Below are positions 20,101-30,106 of a stretch of DNA of 64,000 nt, piece by piece (position 1 is the stretch's first letter; each line of letters begins with the position of its first letter). The position numbers and the translations under genes were made by a program. Source of the DNA: Seminavis robusta (lineage: Eukaryota > Bacillariophyta > Bacillariophyceae > Naviculales > Naviculaceae). The stretch spans positions 1-64,000 of the forward strand of contig CAICTM010000318.1 in NCBI GenBank assembly GCA_903772945.1, written 5' to 3'. The notes below the pieces were generated by a model. It saw only the letters and a list, made by a program, of their open reading frames with translations, had not been told where the DNA came from and made no database searches.

Positions 20101-20354
20101 AGGTATCTGCGTCCATGGAATTCTATTTGAAAGCAGCAGGCCAAGCCGAGAAAGAAGGGTATTTGCATGTCCTGGCCCTCGCGAACGAATACAATGGGTT
20201 GGCTTTCATCCGACGAGGAGGGATCCGACGAGGAGGGCTAGACCAGGGCAAAGACTTGTTGAATCAAGCTATTGCAGTATACAAAACATGGGGCGCCGCT
20301 GACATCGCCGCCAACAAGGAACAAATATACGCAGAGGTCGCAGCTATCAAATAA
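17151..20354 (+). CDS. STAND-class AAA_16 ATPase with TPR-like C-terminal region
   Basis: The start is the ATG at 17151 (1067 residues); the frame stays open upstream only through non-ATG codons. The NTPase module begins with LFGREREIQDL, followed by Walker A GPSGSGKS (about residues 86-93) and Walker B LVLVLDDCQWSD with the DDxQWxD form. This is typical of AAA_16/STAND modules found next to kinases and cyclases in bacteria and diatoms. After a winged-helix-like stretch (SLPPRCQRLLQMAAFLGAEF), residues from about 500 on are alpha-helical repeats of TPR type (for example DFRTAIFYFETGIGLL, ENAHRYSQLALDI). No kinase, cyclase or PAS output domain is attached. A signalling switch or scaffold role is inferred. 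Confidence 0.75.
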   Translation: MAPIEAEAPMGMCAVTKDFSLGFQHPLSDTPIKISKPLVPDLSCLHNGQLFGREREIQDLSDAFARGCLPAQSHSSSSSELVLVSGPSGSGKSALVRAALRDLAVQQHGGCYLVGKFDQLQSTPEPYAPFVQALTDWVLSSSSHTDQKDWVQELGSENAAVLQALVPALARVFHLHNADMTFTTAMGREAQQDRLKMALKRFLKAISSETPLVLVLDDCQWSDAGSLALLDSLLSSEQQEPLDNSCNHLLVVAICRSDEVSVHHEFAGMLRTLEDERGTRISHIQVHNLSLQATNQLVSNVLQQPPFMCESLTARIHPKTDGNVFCLFQLLTALLERNVLFPDKEQALWLWDDHKWNQHFPPGEKVNIIDLVTCHIQSLPPRCQRLLQMAAFLGAEFEIDLLRILPWNNDNVEEVEQEQSSSFDTALAETMERGVLQQLPHHPNRGSFTHDQIQLAAYHALVPKKEEQALLHLTIGKTLYQQLSPDDLQERIFLVVNQMIHGAALLQSDSDKNGLANLCLQAGKQSARSSDFRTAIFYFETGIGLLAERCWRDEYHLCLDLYSSLAEATCSTADFEQMDQAIDQVLANATRSTSDTARACTTRIYALSARLKPKAALGLGKVVVAELGVVLPANPGIMSFLGGFIKLKRKLGKKSDKEILASPDIDPHARNHIAAMTILSMMATCTYTADECDLYPSIAFEMVKISLKHGLSAMSSHGFCLFAVVLVAMDDYENAHRYSQLALDIIDRYPHARAEWLPRVSSTVYGLVAPWKKPIATTLAPLLEAHAIGRDSGDIEFSVLAGHFHSLSSYVAGRPLAPIEKSHAAFYNQMVEMKHETWLAMAALLLQFIRTIQGKTANPRVLQFETADETKKASYQAQSLFATICQMILALHYGDFDLALDCSKRSRIAERSLKPSPFLHVYYLYDGLTAVNAARTTKGWARREHIARGRTMAKQLEKLSKVCPENFLCSVYLMKAELLDLRGKVSASMEFYLKAAGQAEKEGYLHVLALANEYNGLAFIRRGGIRRGGLDQGKDLLNQAIAVYKTWGAADIAANKEQIYAEVAAIK

Positions 20355-20456
20355 TTAGACATCACATTTTTTTACAAAATCACACAAGCTGAAGGCATGC
20401 AATCGAACATGGAACCGGTGGGTTGGTACGAGTGCGTATCATCCATCAATCAGTAC

Positions 20457-22202
20457 CTAGTTGTTGCGACCACCCTTTCTCGTAGCAACCATTGTAATGG
20501 ATTCCAGAAACTCTCGTTTTTCCTCTTCGGTCAATTCATTGTACATCCAGGTGAGCTTCGGGACGCTGATAGTAGCAATCTTGACAAATGTATTGTAGTG
20601 GACCCACGTACACAGGGCCATCATGAATTGACAATCCATTCGATCCATGACACCTCCGTGTCCTGGAATGATACTGTCAAAGTCTTTGAGACGATAGGCA
20701 CGCTTGATGGCGCTGGCCAAGAATCCACCAAAGGGTGCCACCAAGCTGGAAAACAGTGCCAATGAAAGTGCATGAATTTGAACAGGATAGACTGTCATTA
20801 ACAATTCAAAGTGATGATGGGTGTGGCTTTTGTTGCCTGATACACAGGGTGTCAAAATGGGTTCAGATGATTCGCTGGTGCCATCGTCAACAACCGCTGA
20901 GCAGATCTGCACAACATTAGGAATGAGCTTGGACATCGACAGCGGCAGCAGTTCAAACATCTGGGATGGAAACCTCAATGTGGAGGGAACAAAGATGGGA
21001 TCTGGTGTGCATTGCAGTGATGCAGGCCAGATGGCAAATTTGTTGGTTGGACAATACATCCAGGGGAATTGTGCCAGCAATTTGCTAATGTACCAAGCCG
21101 CAAAAATGGTACAGAGGCCACCACCAATAAAGCCCTATACAGAGAGAGAGAGAGAGAGAGAAACGAGACATAGTGACGATACCGGTAGCTCTCTGTCTCA
21201 ATAAAGGTGTGCCACTCCCCACACAAACTCACCTCCCATGTTTTGTTGGGTGAAAAACTAATGAATGGTCGTCGGATGAATTTACGCCCACAAGTCATGC
21301 CACTCACATAGGCCATGATATCATTGGTAACCACCAGCAGAATGGGCAAGGCAAACCAGAAGAATCCATTGAGGATGTTGTGCATAATGTACTTGAGCTG
21401 CCCCACAGTAAGGCACAGGACCACAATGGTCCAACAAAGTTGATTGAGCTGGAATTTGATGTGTCCCACTTGCATTGTTGCAATCGTCATGACAAAGGTT
21501 CCACTGTAGAGCAAAAAGGACACGCTCGGCAAGAGGTTGGCATATTGGGAGAACCAATGAAGGTCTGGATTGCCTTGAACAATCATTTCTCGAAAGAAGT
21601 CTCCGTAGGTGTAGAAAATTGCCACGGCAAACCAGAGCCATTGGGTGGTACGAAAGAGAGGGATGGTGTCTTGGATGGTATTGAAGTAGGCACTGTATCG
21701 AACCTTGACCAGTTCTCGGAACTAGAGTTACAAGAGAGTAGAAAAGAGGCATCAGGCTCGATTTGTCAGCAAAAAATTTTGATTGCCCACTTTTTTCGCT
21801 ACTCACCAGTAAAAGCTCCACCAGAGCCACCAACATGCAAATGTAAACATGGCCCATGTACATGAGTCCTAAGAAGGTCGTGATCATGAGCAAACTGGAA
21901 ACGATTCGAACGACAATTTTTCGTTTCTTCCCTTCCGATTTGGCCACTTGTTGCTGTGCCTTGGCATTGGTCAAGTCACCAGTGGCATTGTGACGAGAAC
22001 TGTCCTCCATTTTCCCGTCATCGGACGAAGAACGGGCCCTCAGGGGCATTTGTGTTCGCTCCATGGCCGGTTCCCCATTTTCCTGCAGTGCGGGGAGCTC
22101 AGTGACCGACTCATGACGACGGCCTCTGCTGCTGCTTCTGCTGCCAGGTGGACTGGACGACTGTGAGGCAGCCTGGTGGCGTTGACGAATTTCCGAACTC
22201 AT
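20457..22202 (-). CDS. CDS1: Phosphatidate cytidylyltransferase (CDP-diacylglycerol synthase), three exons
   Basis: Exons are 21807-22202, 21233-21721 and 20457-21134 with GT...AG introns, giving 520 residues with phases preserved. The enzyme makes CDP-diacylglycerol from phosphatidic acid and CTP, the precursor of phosphatidylinositol and phosphatidylglycerol, in ER membranes. A disordered Ser/Arg-rich N-terminus is followed by many membrane segments. The conserved block WFALPILLVVTNDIMAY...GRKFI...SPNKTWE/GFIGGG runs across the second splice junction. The C-terminal family signature is SAIKRAYRLKDFDSIIPGHG followed by GVMDRMD. The intron between exons 2 and 3 carries a CT microsatellite as its polypyrimidine tract. 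The eukaryotic type is clear from the length and the KDFDSIIPGHGG form. Confidence 0.92.
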
Positions 22203-22693
22203 CGTGGGCAGAAGAGGACGACACGATGAGTGGATGTATTGAATTCTACAATCGATAGATCGATAGAGAGAATCTCAGCGAAATTCAGCCTGGTTGCAGA
22301 ACTTTCTGAATGAATAGAGAATCAGGGGGATCAGGCAATGCAATAGCCGACAAGGCAAGCCTCCAAGCCAAGGTCCTTCGCGAACGAAAGAGGCAACAGC
22401 GAAGCCAAACAATAAAAAAGAAGCATGGAACTTGAAGATCTTCTGTCAAGAGAGATTGGATCCTTTCCTCACGTCTTCTGTAATCTGCACAGCTTCAATG
22501 GCTTAATATTTGCCAGTTTGCATTGACGCATTCCAACTGTTGGCTGCGTAGTGCTACTATAGCCAAAGGTCCTGGTGTGGAAAGTCTATGCAGGTTTGTT
22601 TGTATCTTCCAGACAAGGACATGTATGTCTGTATCTAATCTTATTAGTTCACCGACAGCATCAGCTAGGTGTCGCGAGAAAAGGAGTGGTAAG

Positions 22694-23752
22694 ATGGCGA
22701 CTCAGAATTTAAAGAAGCGTCGACAATCATCGAGTGATCCATCGTCGATTGCTTCCCAATTCCAAGGCGTCATGGGTCGAGCTGGTCCGGGGCAGCCTCC
22801 TCGCGAGCGATTCGGGAAAACGTATAACTTGCCTTTTTCAGAGCTCAACTCGACGCAAAGAGCAGCGGCGAGTGAGGTTCTTGGAATTGCGGACGAAAAG
22901 GCGTGGGAGCTGGCCATGCCGCGGCGAGTCCAAGGGATGTGTGCTGTCACTGTCGTTTCATTTCAGACCAAGACATGGAGACAACTCTCGTCAGAACATC
23001 AAAAGTTGGCAACAGAGCAGCTGAGCCTGAATGAATCCCTTTGGAATGGTCAATTGGCCCCCTTTCATGACGATCTCTGGAAGATTCCAGGAATTACGTT
23101 GACTCCAGAAGAGTTTGTACCAGTTTTGAAGACCATCCAAAGGATGGGAACCAATCATGTGTTGACAAAGAAGGACGTGGCACAATTTCTGTGGAGCCTT
23201 CAAAGAGTTCTCCTGCCTTCTCAGGGAGTATTGATCGCCAAGACCCTCAAGTCATCTTCGAGTTGGGAAAGTCTCTTGGAGTCCACCAGAATCAGCGATC
23301 GCCGCTACAATACAAAATTCCACATTCATCTTGTAGTGGCGTGTTTTCTCACATTCCCACATCGCTTTGTCGACATGGGGCACACCCGGTTGAATTTATT
23401 TTGGGACGACGATTCTTGCGGCTGTGTCTGGGGAAATGCCTCTGAGGGGCAAGGCGACCATCATCAGCACCGGAAACCCTACCGCGAAGTGCTCCATGGT
23501 CCCCGGGTGCGACGTTGTGTAGCGTCCATTTTGACCGGGAAACTTCCTGAACGGGTCACTGAGAAATCACAGTTGCCAGTTCTGCCAAAATCAATTGTCA
23601 AGTGCATTTTGGACGATCTGTTGGGAGTGACTGGGCCAAAAGATCCGTTTCAAGTATCCTGGCTATCTGGATATGACGCCGAATTGACAATGTACTTTGA
23701 AACCAAAAAGAAAGCTCCGGAAAACCAGGAGCGAGTGAATGAAGGGAAATAG
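22694..23752 (+). CDS. Unrecognised conserved-looking protein
   Basis: The ATG at 22694 gives 352 residues; the frame is open upstream to about 22523 with another ATG at 22625. It starts with a basic Ser-rich tail (MATQNLKKRRQSSSDPSS), and the rest looks globular and soluble: WRQLSSEHQKLATEQLSLNE, LTPEEFVPVLKTIQRMG and FWDDDSCGCVWGN. No signal peptide or membrane span is seen, and I recognise no family. It is transcribed away from the CDP-DAG synthase gene across a shared upstream region of about 490 bp. Confidence 0.55.
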   Translation: MATQNLKKRRQSSSDPSSIASQFQGVMGRAGPGQPPRERFGKTYNLPFSELNSTQRAAASEVLGIADEKAWELAMPRRVQGMCAVTVVSFQTKTWRQLSSEHQKLATEQLSLNESLWNGQLAPFHDDLWKIPGITLTPEEFVPVLKTIQRMGTNHVLTKKDVAQFLWSLQRVLLPSQGVLIAKTLKSSSSWESLLESTRISDRRYNTKFHIHLVVACFLTFPHRFVDMGHTRLNLFWDDDSCGCVWGNASEGQGDHHQHRKPYREVLHGPRVRRCVASILTGKLPERVTEKSQLPVLPKSIVKCILDDLLGVTGPKDPFQVSWLSGYDAELTMYFETKKKAPENQERVNEGK

Positions 23753-24355
23753 AGACAGTTCGATATCACAGCGACAACAATAAGCCCTCTAAAACATCGG
23801 AGACAGTGCCCAGATCATTGTTGAAACAGACAGAAAGGTGGGGACGTTCCATGACATCGAGCCAGGTACGCAGAAAGGAAACCGAACAAAATTTGATGCT
23901 TGGAAACAACACGGATTGAGACCGAAGAGTGATAAACAAGCTATAGATTTCACTGCAGCAACTCGGATCGGCGATGGGAGAGGCTAGATGCCAGCACTAC
24001 CAAACTGGCATCACTACTAGGTAGGTTCTGCAAGTTCGAACTATCGGCAAATAGAACGATGTTTTCTTTGTTGAAATGCATTTTTATTTAGATTTGGAGA
24101 GGATCTTGCTGTCTCCGTCCCTGCTCTCCTCGACCCAGCATCAGCCACCGGGATGCGAGTTGCACAAATGATGGATGTTTGCTCCGTGTAGAAACTCTTT
24201 TCGATCTGACCTACTATCGGTACAAACAACCACATCAATCGCACAACGCCATCCCTGTTGCTGATGGTGGTTCCCCCGGTATGTAATTGAATGCAAAATG
24301 TGTATTCATGTTTCGCCTGTTGGCTTCGTCGCTTCAGATAAAAATGTAGGTGTCA
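23753..24355. other. Intergenic stretch, no gene recognised
   Basis: About 600 bp up to the left edge of duplication block A (24356). No coding motif on either strand. Confidence 0.45.
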
Positions 24356-24476
24356 ATGATCCCCCAAGTGTGTTCACGTAGATGCTTGAGTTCTTGTATC
24401 GGTGAGTTCAAAAAAACCCGCCCACACAATAAAAAGCACAAACTGTCATTGCCGTGCACACGGCAGTCTAGCCGGT

Positions 24477-25985
24477 CTAGACCATGCCACGCAAGCCAGA
24501 AGGAGCGGTCATACCTCCAGTTTTCTTGACCATGCCTGTGGCAACATCTTCCTTCTCCAACAGCAAGGAATGCCCTTTGCCTTCCACGACAAGATTGGCC
24601 GGACGATCCTTGGCAAGCTTGGTTTGCTCCTGTTCCATGCGACACAGCACTTCGACACGACGAAGGAGCTCGGAGGAACTGTGCACGACCGAGCGCAAGT
24701 GCTTGGCCAGAGAATCAAAACTCTGGACTCCACGTCGCGATCCGTTCATCAAGTCATGGGCCCAAAAAGAATGGTAGCACTCCAGGGCGTGCTGCATCTG
24801 TTGGGCCGTCTGTGGCGGAACAATAATGTCGTCGTCCGCCAGGAGGTCGGTAGCGTTCGTTTGGGGCCACCACTTGTCCTTATTGCCAGTCGGTGGAGCA
24901 TCGGTATCATGATCATCACAGAGAATGGTCCCGAGCGAATGTCCCGCCATGCTCTCGGTGAATTGAAGGGTGCTGGGAGGTGGCAAGAAATCCTTTTCGA
25001 GAATCACATTGTCGTCGGTGGCAGAACAATCCATGGCAAGAGGACTCATGCAATTCTCCTTGCGAGTGCTGACCGCACCCTGAACCAAACTCGCGGCCTT
25101 GGGTTCTTGGAGGTCCGATTTGGGACGAGCAGTCGTGGTGGCTGTCTTGGAGACTGTTGAAGATTCCGCCATGACAATCTCCTTGGGGACAGCTTCTGGC
25201 GGCGAGGGTTTTGTCTTGTGATGATTAGCGGCCTTCTCGGTCTCAGAGGACGTCCGACTGGCATTGGAAGACGTGGAAGTCGTCGTGAGGTCGTGGTGTT
25301 CCGGTTCTTGCTTGTCGTCGTTGGTCGTGTTCTTGTTCTTGTCAAAGGAGGAGCTTGAGGGACCGGGAGAAAAAGGCACGACTGTCTTGGTGACCACCAC
25401 GTCGTCTTCGATATCCATCTGGTTGACAAGAGAAGCAGACGATTCATCTTGGTCGTGTTCACTGCTGCTCGCATTATTAGTCGTAGGCGTGTTCTTGGCT
25501 TTGCCAATGCCAAATTTGAATCGATAGGCTTCATCTCGCAAAAAGCCCATGATACGGGCCATCATCAACTTGTGGTCCGTCTGATTGGCAGGAAGCAATT
25601 GCCGAATGACCAGGGCTTTCGTCTTTGGCTGAGTTTTCTTCAGGTCCAACTTGAAGAATCGGCCGCCATTCTTGGTAATGCCATTTACAATGTACTGGGT
25701 GGCAAACTCCACCTTGGCGTGTGTCGAGCCAGTTTCCAGGTAGCCAATAAAGTGCCTCGTAATCAAGCGACGAAACTCGGACTGATCGGGCATCTTGGAC
25801 GGGGCACCGGTGCATCCAAAAATGACATCCTTGAGGGGATCCACCTTGTCGGCCGCAAAAATACCATTTAGCATTTCCTCCAACTCCTTGTTGTTCTTGG
25901 TCGTGGTGCTCCACTTGGTCTTGTTCTTATTCTTGGCCTTTTGGTTGGTCTTGACGCTCTGATTCTTGTTGTTGTTGTTGGTCAT
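24477..25985 (-). CDS. DUF6824-domain protein, copy 1 (intact)
   Basis: An ATG-started frame of 502 residues. A polar Asn/Lys-rich N-tail precedes the domain at about residues 48-160. That begins LKDVIFGCTGAPSKMPDQSE and continues FRRLITRHFIGYLETGSTHA, KVEFATQYIVNGITKNGGRF and FKLD. This matches the diatom-expanded DUF6824 pattern (D-v-l-f-G-r-G....G-N..Fr.li......Y......K..ia..iv..i...GGRFL). The function is unknown; a DNA-associated role has been suggested only by analogy. The middle is disordered (Thr/Ser/acidic), and the C-terminus has a helical segment with LECYHSFWAHDLMNGSRRGV and LAKHLRSVVHSSSELLRRVE. The second copy at 30107-31623 is frameshifted. Confidence 0.72.
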   Translation of the reverse strand: MTNNNNKNQSVKTNQKAKNKNKTKWSTTTKNNKELEEMLNGIFAADKVDPLKDVIFGCTGAPSKMPDQSEFRRLITRHFIGYLETGSTHAKVEFATQYIVNGITKNGGRFFKLDLKKTQPKTKALVIRQLLPANQTDHKLMMARIMGFLRDEAYRFKFGIGKAKNTPTTNNASSSEHDQDESSASLVNQMDIEDDVVVTKTVVPFSPGPSSSSFDKNKNTTNDDKQEPEHHDLTTTSTSSNASRTSSETEKAANHHKTKPSPPEAVPKEIVMAESSTVSKTATTTARPKSDLQEPKAASLVQGAVSTRKENCMSPLAMDCSATDDNVILEKDFLPPPSTLQFTESMAGHSLGTILCDDHDTDAPPTGNKDKWWPQTNATDLLADDDIIVPPQTAQQMQHALECYHSFWAHDLMNGSRRGVQSFDSLAKHLRSVVHSSSELLRRVEVLCRMEQEQTKLAKDRPANLVVEGKGHSLLLEKEDVATGMVKKTGGMTAPSGLRGMV

Positions 25986-26749
25986 GGTGGAGTTTAGTTG
26001 TTGGATGGTTGATCAGAGCGAGTTATGAGAGAGGAGGAGGAGAGAAAAAGAAAAATGCGAGAGAAGCGACAGAGGTGAGAGAAAGCAAATCGAAAGCTGC
26101 GAAAGATCGAGCCAGCTGGCTAGATTTTTCGAGTGTCGTCGTCAGCTCGTGGTCCGTGGTCACATTATTTGTAGCAGCCAAAATGTCCGATGGCAGATGT
26201 TCTTCGCCTCTTTCTGCCCATCTCATTCCACTGCAATAAATAAACCCAAGTGTGGTTGAAGAAGAACCCACATCGTTTTCCGATAGGCACGTGCCGAATA
26301 TACCAACAAATCTTCGGATACTCAAACCGCGGGAGTTGGCCAACCACCAACCTATCACTTACATGTAGCGAATTACGTACTTGTGGCTTGTGATCCAGCT
26401 TTCTCCCTTGCAGCTTCTCTACAGAAGTACGAAGCTCAGTCCAGCTCGACTCAAGCTGTTCAGCATTCTTCTTGCTAGAGCCAGGGTGGGTTCAGTCCAG
26501 CTCGAACTGCTTTCGCAGCCATGCTTCTTGCTAGAGCCACGGTTCTAGCTAGTAGGGTGAACATTCCAGTTGCATGTCCAGTGGGCCATTGACAATCCAC
26601 AAAGACTTGCTGGCCCCATCCAGAACACAAGCTTGAATCTATTGCACTTGAGTAAGTATTGTAACAGGTACTAGAGTAGAGTCTATGGCTTTCAGCAGTC
26701 TATGGAGGCTTCCAGTGGCAACATCCACAGGCTATCCATTGCAGCGACT
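25986..26749. other. Intergenic stretch, no gene recognised
   Basis: Region between the DUF6824 start and the METTL24-like 3' end in block A copy 1. It contains a purine-rich run (26029-26110) and TTCTTGCTAGAGCCA repeats (about 26470-26490 and 26524-26544). It probably holds the DUF6824 promoter. Confidence 0.45.
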
Positions 26750-28023
26750 TCACTCGACAACTTCCTCAGCTTTAAAGAAATCTGGGTGTAGCTTAATGTA
26801 GGCAAACTCAACCCCGTTTCCCTGTCATGTTCCAACATACAAAAAGTCAGGTCAAAGTGAGCACACGAAAGTAAGAATCTAATTGACTGCCACCACAGAA
26901 AGAGATCCAATCAAAACATACAGGACCTTCAACATACCTGTGCCAATGGATGAATGTTGGGCTCCTTGCTGAACATTGCAAAGCCTGCCTTTTCAAGGCC
27001 ATCAAAGAATTTATTGGGAGAGAGAGACATGGAGACCGGAAAGTACCGTCCGCCTTTGTTCTTCTGAGGGTCTGGTAGCGATGTTGGAAGATTGTGCACT
27101 TCCAGGAGCAACTGTCGAATGTCCAACTCGGGTTTCAACCAATCCTCATAGGTGAACCATTCACAGAATTCACAATCGATCTTGAGAATGTCAATAGTGT
27201 AGCCAGTGTGACCCAGCTTCTCCATGATTTCTGGAAGTGTAAAGAGTCGATCCCGTTGTTTGACCCTCCAGGCATCAAGCAAGCTGTCATCATAGCTGCT
27301 TTTCAGACCCCACTGATGAAAATGAATGTTGAGCTCACTGGCATGGCCTTCTTTCGTGTAGTTTTTACTGAAATCAAACACATGGATTTCACAAGTACTT
27401 TGTTGAGTCGTTTGTCCTTCTTTCATAAAGGACTTGGCCAAGGCTTCCTCCCATTCGTACTTTCCTGCAGATCCAACAGAATAGATCAGGCAATTTGTTT
27501 GTTCCTTACTGTTTGACCGTAGCCCTCCTTGAGCTTTTTCTTTTCGTTCTCTTGCCACACGTTCCAGTCGATGGGGATCACAGGTCCACTTTGGGCCATC
27601 ACCTTGTCCACCCACCCTTCGTGGATGGGGACAAGTAAAGAGAGGATCATAGTTATTCATATAGTAGACTGCTGGCATGATGTTTGGCCTGGGATTTGGC
27701 CGTTTCTCATCCGGGTGGTCATGGTGAGTTTGGAACCGTTGTTTGTATAGCTTCCAATCTTTGGATGAAATGTCATCAAAGAATCCATAGCTTTGATAGG
27801 ATGCCAAGTGAAACTCGTTGTGGTGCAATGCAGGCAGCGTTTCATCTGTGGTGGCAATGCGAGAAACCCCAAAATCTCTTTGCAAAAATTGGAGGGTGAA
27901 GAGTGAGGCCACCAAGGCTAGACCCAAGATTTTAGCCGGGGCGCTGATATGAGTTGACGATGGAGTCCTCCTGCTGGTATCGGTACCTATTTCCTCGGTA
28001 GATGGGTTCGATTCTATCATCAT
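26750..28023 (-). CDS. METTL24-like methyltransferase, type II membrane protein, copy 1 (two exons)
   Basis: Exon 1 is 26938-28023 and exon 2 is 26750-26821, across a 116-bp GT...AG intron, giving 385 residues. Splicing in phase turns the C-terminus into HPLAQ/GNGVEFAYIKLHPDFF, the expected end of this family. After a short cytosolic tail, residues about 32-50 form one membrane anchor (ILGLALVASLFTLQFL). The luminal part has CLIYSVGSAGKYEWEEAL (SAM-binding glycine motif) and CEIHVFDFSKN. It continues with HFHQWGL, LGHTGYTIDILKIDCEFCEW and LLLEVHNLP. These are the hallmarks of the METTL24/Methyltransf_22 group. The substrate is unknown. The sister gene is at 32399. Confidence 0.82.
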
Positions 28024-28650
28024 CTTTGCTATCTTTGACCTGTCCGGAAGCGGAGCGAGCTTGGCTGGAAATTGTGCTCTTAGGGACCACAGCGGCTTCT
28101 AAAGACCATCTGGCGAAAAAAAATTTGTTTCTGTGCCAGCTTCGCACCTGGCAGAAAAATGTGCGTGCTCTCACTGCTTTGGCGACTTCTCGCAGAACTA
28201 TAGAATCGTAGCAGAGAGCCTTGTACCGTACTAACTAGACTACAAGCTAGTAAACTAGCTAACTTGTCTCGGTACCACTGACCTATTTCTCATAGCTAGC
28301 TAGAAGCAGTATCCAAGATATCTCAGATGTTGGTTCTTGTCCATATGTACTCCCATATGTACTCTTGCCGCCCATGGGGATTTGAAGGCTCAAGAGTCCA
28401 CGGCGTCCCCGGGCAGCCCTTGCTCAACAAATACTTAGTAGCTGGAAGTACGAGTGGATCAGGGCTATCGACGCCAACAACGAGCACACAACCCCTTGCT
28501 TGTTGTCAGTGCGAAACTGGTTCTACGTAAACCCAACCGGTGCAGAAAGCATCTCTCTTAGTTTCCTTCTACGGTAGTACGGACTGAAAGAAAGACGCCC
28601 ACGAAATCCCATTTAGTTACACCCCACACCAAAGGTCCCGCATCCTACCA
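28024..28650. other. METTL24-like promoter region
   Basis: About 630 bp between the METTL24-like start and the Duo1-like stop. It holds CTAG-rich short inverted motifs (28228-28305). No gene seen. It is almost identical in copy 2 (33646-34270). Confidence 0.45.
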
Positions 28651-28968
28651 TTATCCATCTTTGCGCAATCGTTTTGGGGGCGGTGCTGTTTCTTCATGAG
28701 ATAATCCCGCACTTGCTTCCTGCTTCCTCTTGGCCATGATGGCTTTGCGGCACTTTTCACTAGCCAGTCGCACCCGATCCATTTTGTCTCCCAATAGCAC
28801 CAGGTCGTCTCGTGCCCCTTGCAGATTTTGCAGCAAAGATACCATGGTCATTCGTAGGGTTCGGACCACTTGCAGTTCCTGATCCAATCGTTTGTCATAG
28901 TCACAGTCACTACTGCCTTTATCATCACCACCATTAGAGCCTTTTTCTTCTTGTGTATTGCTGCTCAT
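28651..28968 (-). CDS. Small coiled-coil protein, candidate DASH-complex Duo1 subunit, copy 1
   Basis: From the ATG at 28968 the product has 105 residues. The same frame is open to 29073, but the earlier part lacks coding character. A Ser/Gly/acidic N-tail precedes a helical core: LDQELQVVRTLRMTMVSLLQ, NLQGARDDLVLLGDKMDRVR and LASEKCRKAIMAKRKQ. This has the length and heptad layout of the DASH Duo1 domain (ELe.Lr.iN..i..vi.sl..a..n...v......t..LLd.w..il..Q). The tail is basic (PPPKRLRKDG). DASH/Dam1 couples kinetochores to microtubules. The match is by pattern only. An identical copy is at 34271. Confidence 0.5.
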   Translation of the reverse strand: MSSNTQEEKGSNGGDDKGSSDCDYDKRLDQELQVVRTLRMTMVSLLQNLQGARDDLVLLGDKMDRVRLASEKCRKAIMAKRKQEASAGLSHEETAPPPKRLRKDG

Positions 28969-29651
28969 GCCAATTCTCTTGTATTGATGTAATAATAAAG
29001 GTACTTGTAGGCAAGAAAAGAGAATCGAATCCCAATCCTCTGTTGCAACAGCGGAAGGGAATGCTACCATCAACGCGTGGCTTCGAAAGAGCAGTGCTTG
29101 GTTGGGTTGTTGCCACTTTCACTTTGTGAATCTATTTATCAATTGCAGCAAAAAGTCAATTGCAGCAAAAGTCTTCAATTCGATTCGGATTCGATAGGTT
29201 CGCATCTCATTCTCATTCGGCGGTCCCGAAAGGACAAATGAGAGGGAAGATCTGACCCGGTTTTGACAATGTATGTATCACCCCAATCCGGGGTCAATAA
29301 TATGAGCTACGGAAGCTACCAGGGGAAGTCACACTCGGAGCCGAGTGAGTAAGCTTGAAGGAGATCCAAGAATTTCATAGCTTACCCCCGTGTGGGTCTG
29401 AAATATAACGTCTAGTTCTGTTTGCGTTGAAGCTAACGGTGTGAAAGTACGTAAAACATTAAGGTGGTGGAGAATGTGGTGAACAGATTTTTTTAGGGTT
29501 AAGATTCTTTTGCTGCTGCGCTGCCTAGCATATGTGTGACTCCGTCATTTCTTAGTTTTTTGGTTTGAGTGTTTGCACAAGATATGGATACAGTAGTGTT
29601 GTCTGGGTAGTAACAATTCCAGTCAGGACCTTAGGAATGTTACCATTTTTG
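28969..29651. other. Non-coding stretch, 5' of the Duo1-like gene
   Basis: Contains a TTCGATTCG-rich segment (29175-29235) that reappears upstream of the GH16 genes (36580-36655 and 41260-41335). Otherwise no gene or motif. Confidence 0.45.
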
Positions 29652-29905
29652 AATCCTATGCCCAGTGGGCATGAGTTTCAAGGACGGGTGAATGTGATTG
29701 TGTAGGCATTTTTGTGGAGCATGGGTTGTTAGAGGCAAGTCAAAGCACACCATCAAACGAAAACGAAAATGAAAATGAAAATGAAAACCAAAACCAAAAC
29801 CAAAACCAAACAAAGATGGAAAAGAAAGTAATAAACTGCCAAACCAGACTACCAAGCCAAATACATTATCTTTCGAATCTGGTGCCCATTGGGCATGCTA
29901 TTCAA
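29652..29905. repeat. Palindrome-bounded repeat with AT-rich hexamer microsatellite
   Basis: The left end TTGAATCCTATGCCCAGTGG and the right end (read on the minus strand) TTGAATAGCATGCCCAATGG are imperfect inverted copies. Each contains a TGCCCANTGGGCA palindrome. Inside is a microsatellite (29755-29814) of GAAAAT units followed by CCAAAA units. The right part recurs at 35423-35558 and 40073-40210, exactly at the duplication junctions. Confidence 0.55.
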
Positions 29906-30106
29906 TAACCTTAACCCTATTACTTCAATGTACGTTAAATCCACATTTCTGGCCCGCGGTCCTCCTCCGTTGTTGTTTTGAGAGGATGATCCCCCAAGTG
30001 TGTTCACGTAGATGCTTGAGTTCTTGTATCGGTGAGTTCAAAAAAACCCGCCCACACAATAAAAAGCACAAACTGTCATTGCCGTGCACACGGCAGTCTA
30101 GCCGGT

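Larger units (their letters stand above)
24356..29950. repeat. Tandem duplication block A, copy 1
   Basis: A 5595-bp unit repeated at 29986-35558. Both copies start at ATGATCCCCCAAGTG and end in CCACATTTCT; a 35-bp spacer unique to the junction (29951-29985) separates them. Gene content is the same in both: DUF6824, METTL24-like and Duo1-like, all on the minus strand. Similarity is uneven. The part from the METTL24 5' end through the Duo1 gene (about 27.9-29.2 kb) is almost identical, while the DUF6824 gene and the METTL24 intron carry substitutions and indels. Confidence 0.9.

Noticed and set aside
25046-25534. Arg/Pro/Thr-rich minus-strand frame
   Set aside because: Out-of-phase reading of the disordered part of the DUF6824 gene.
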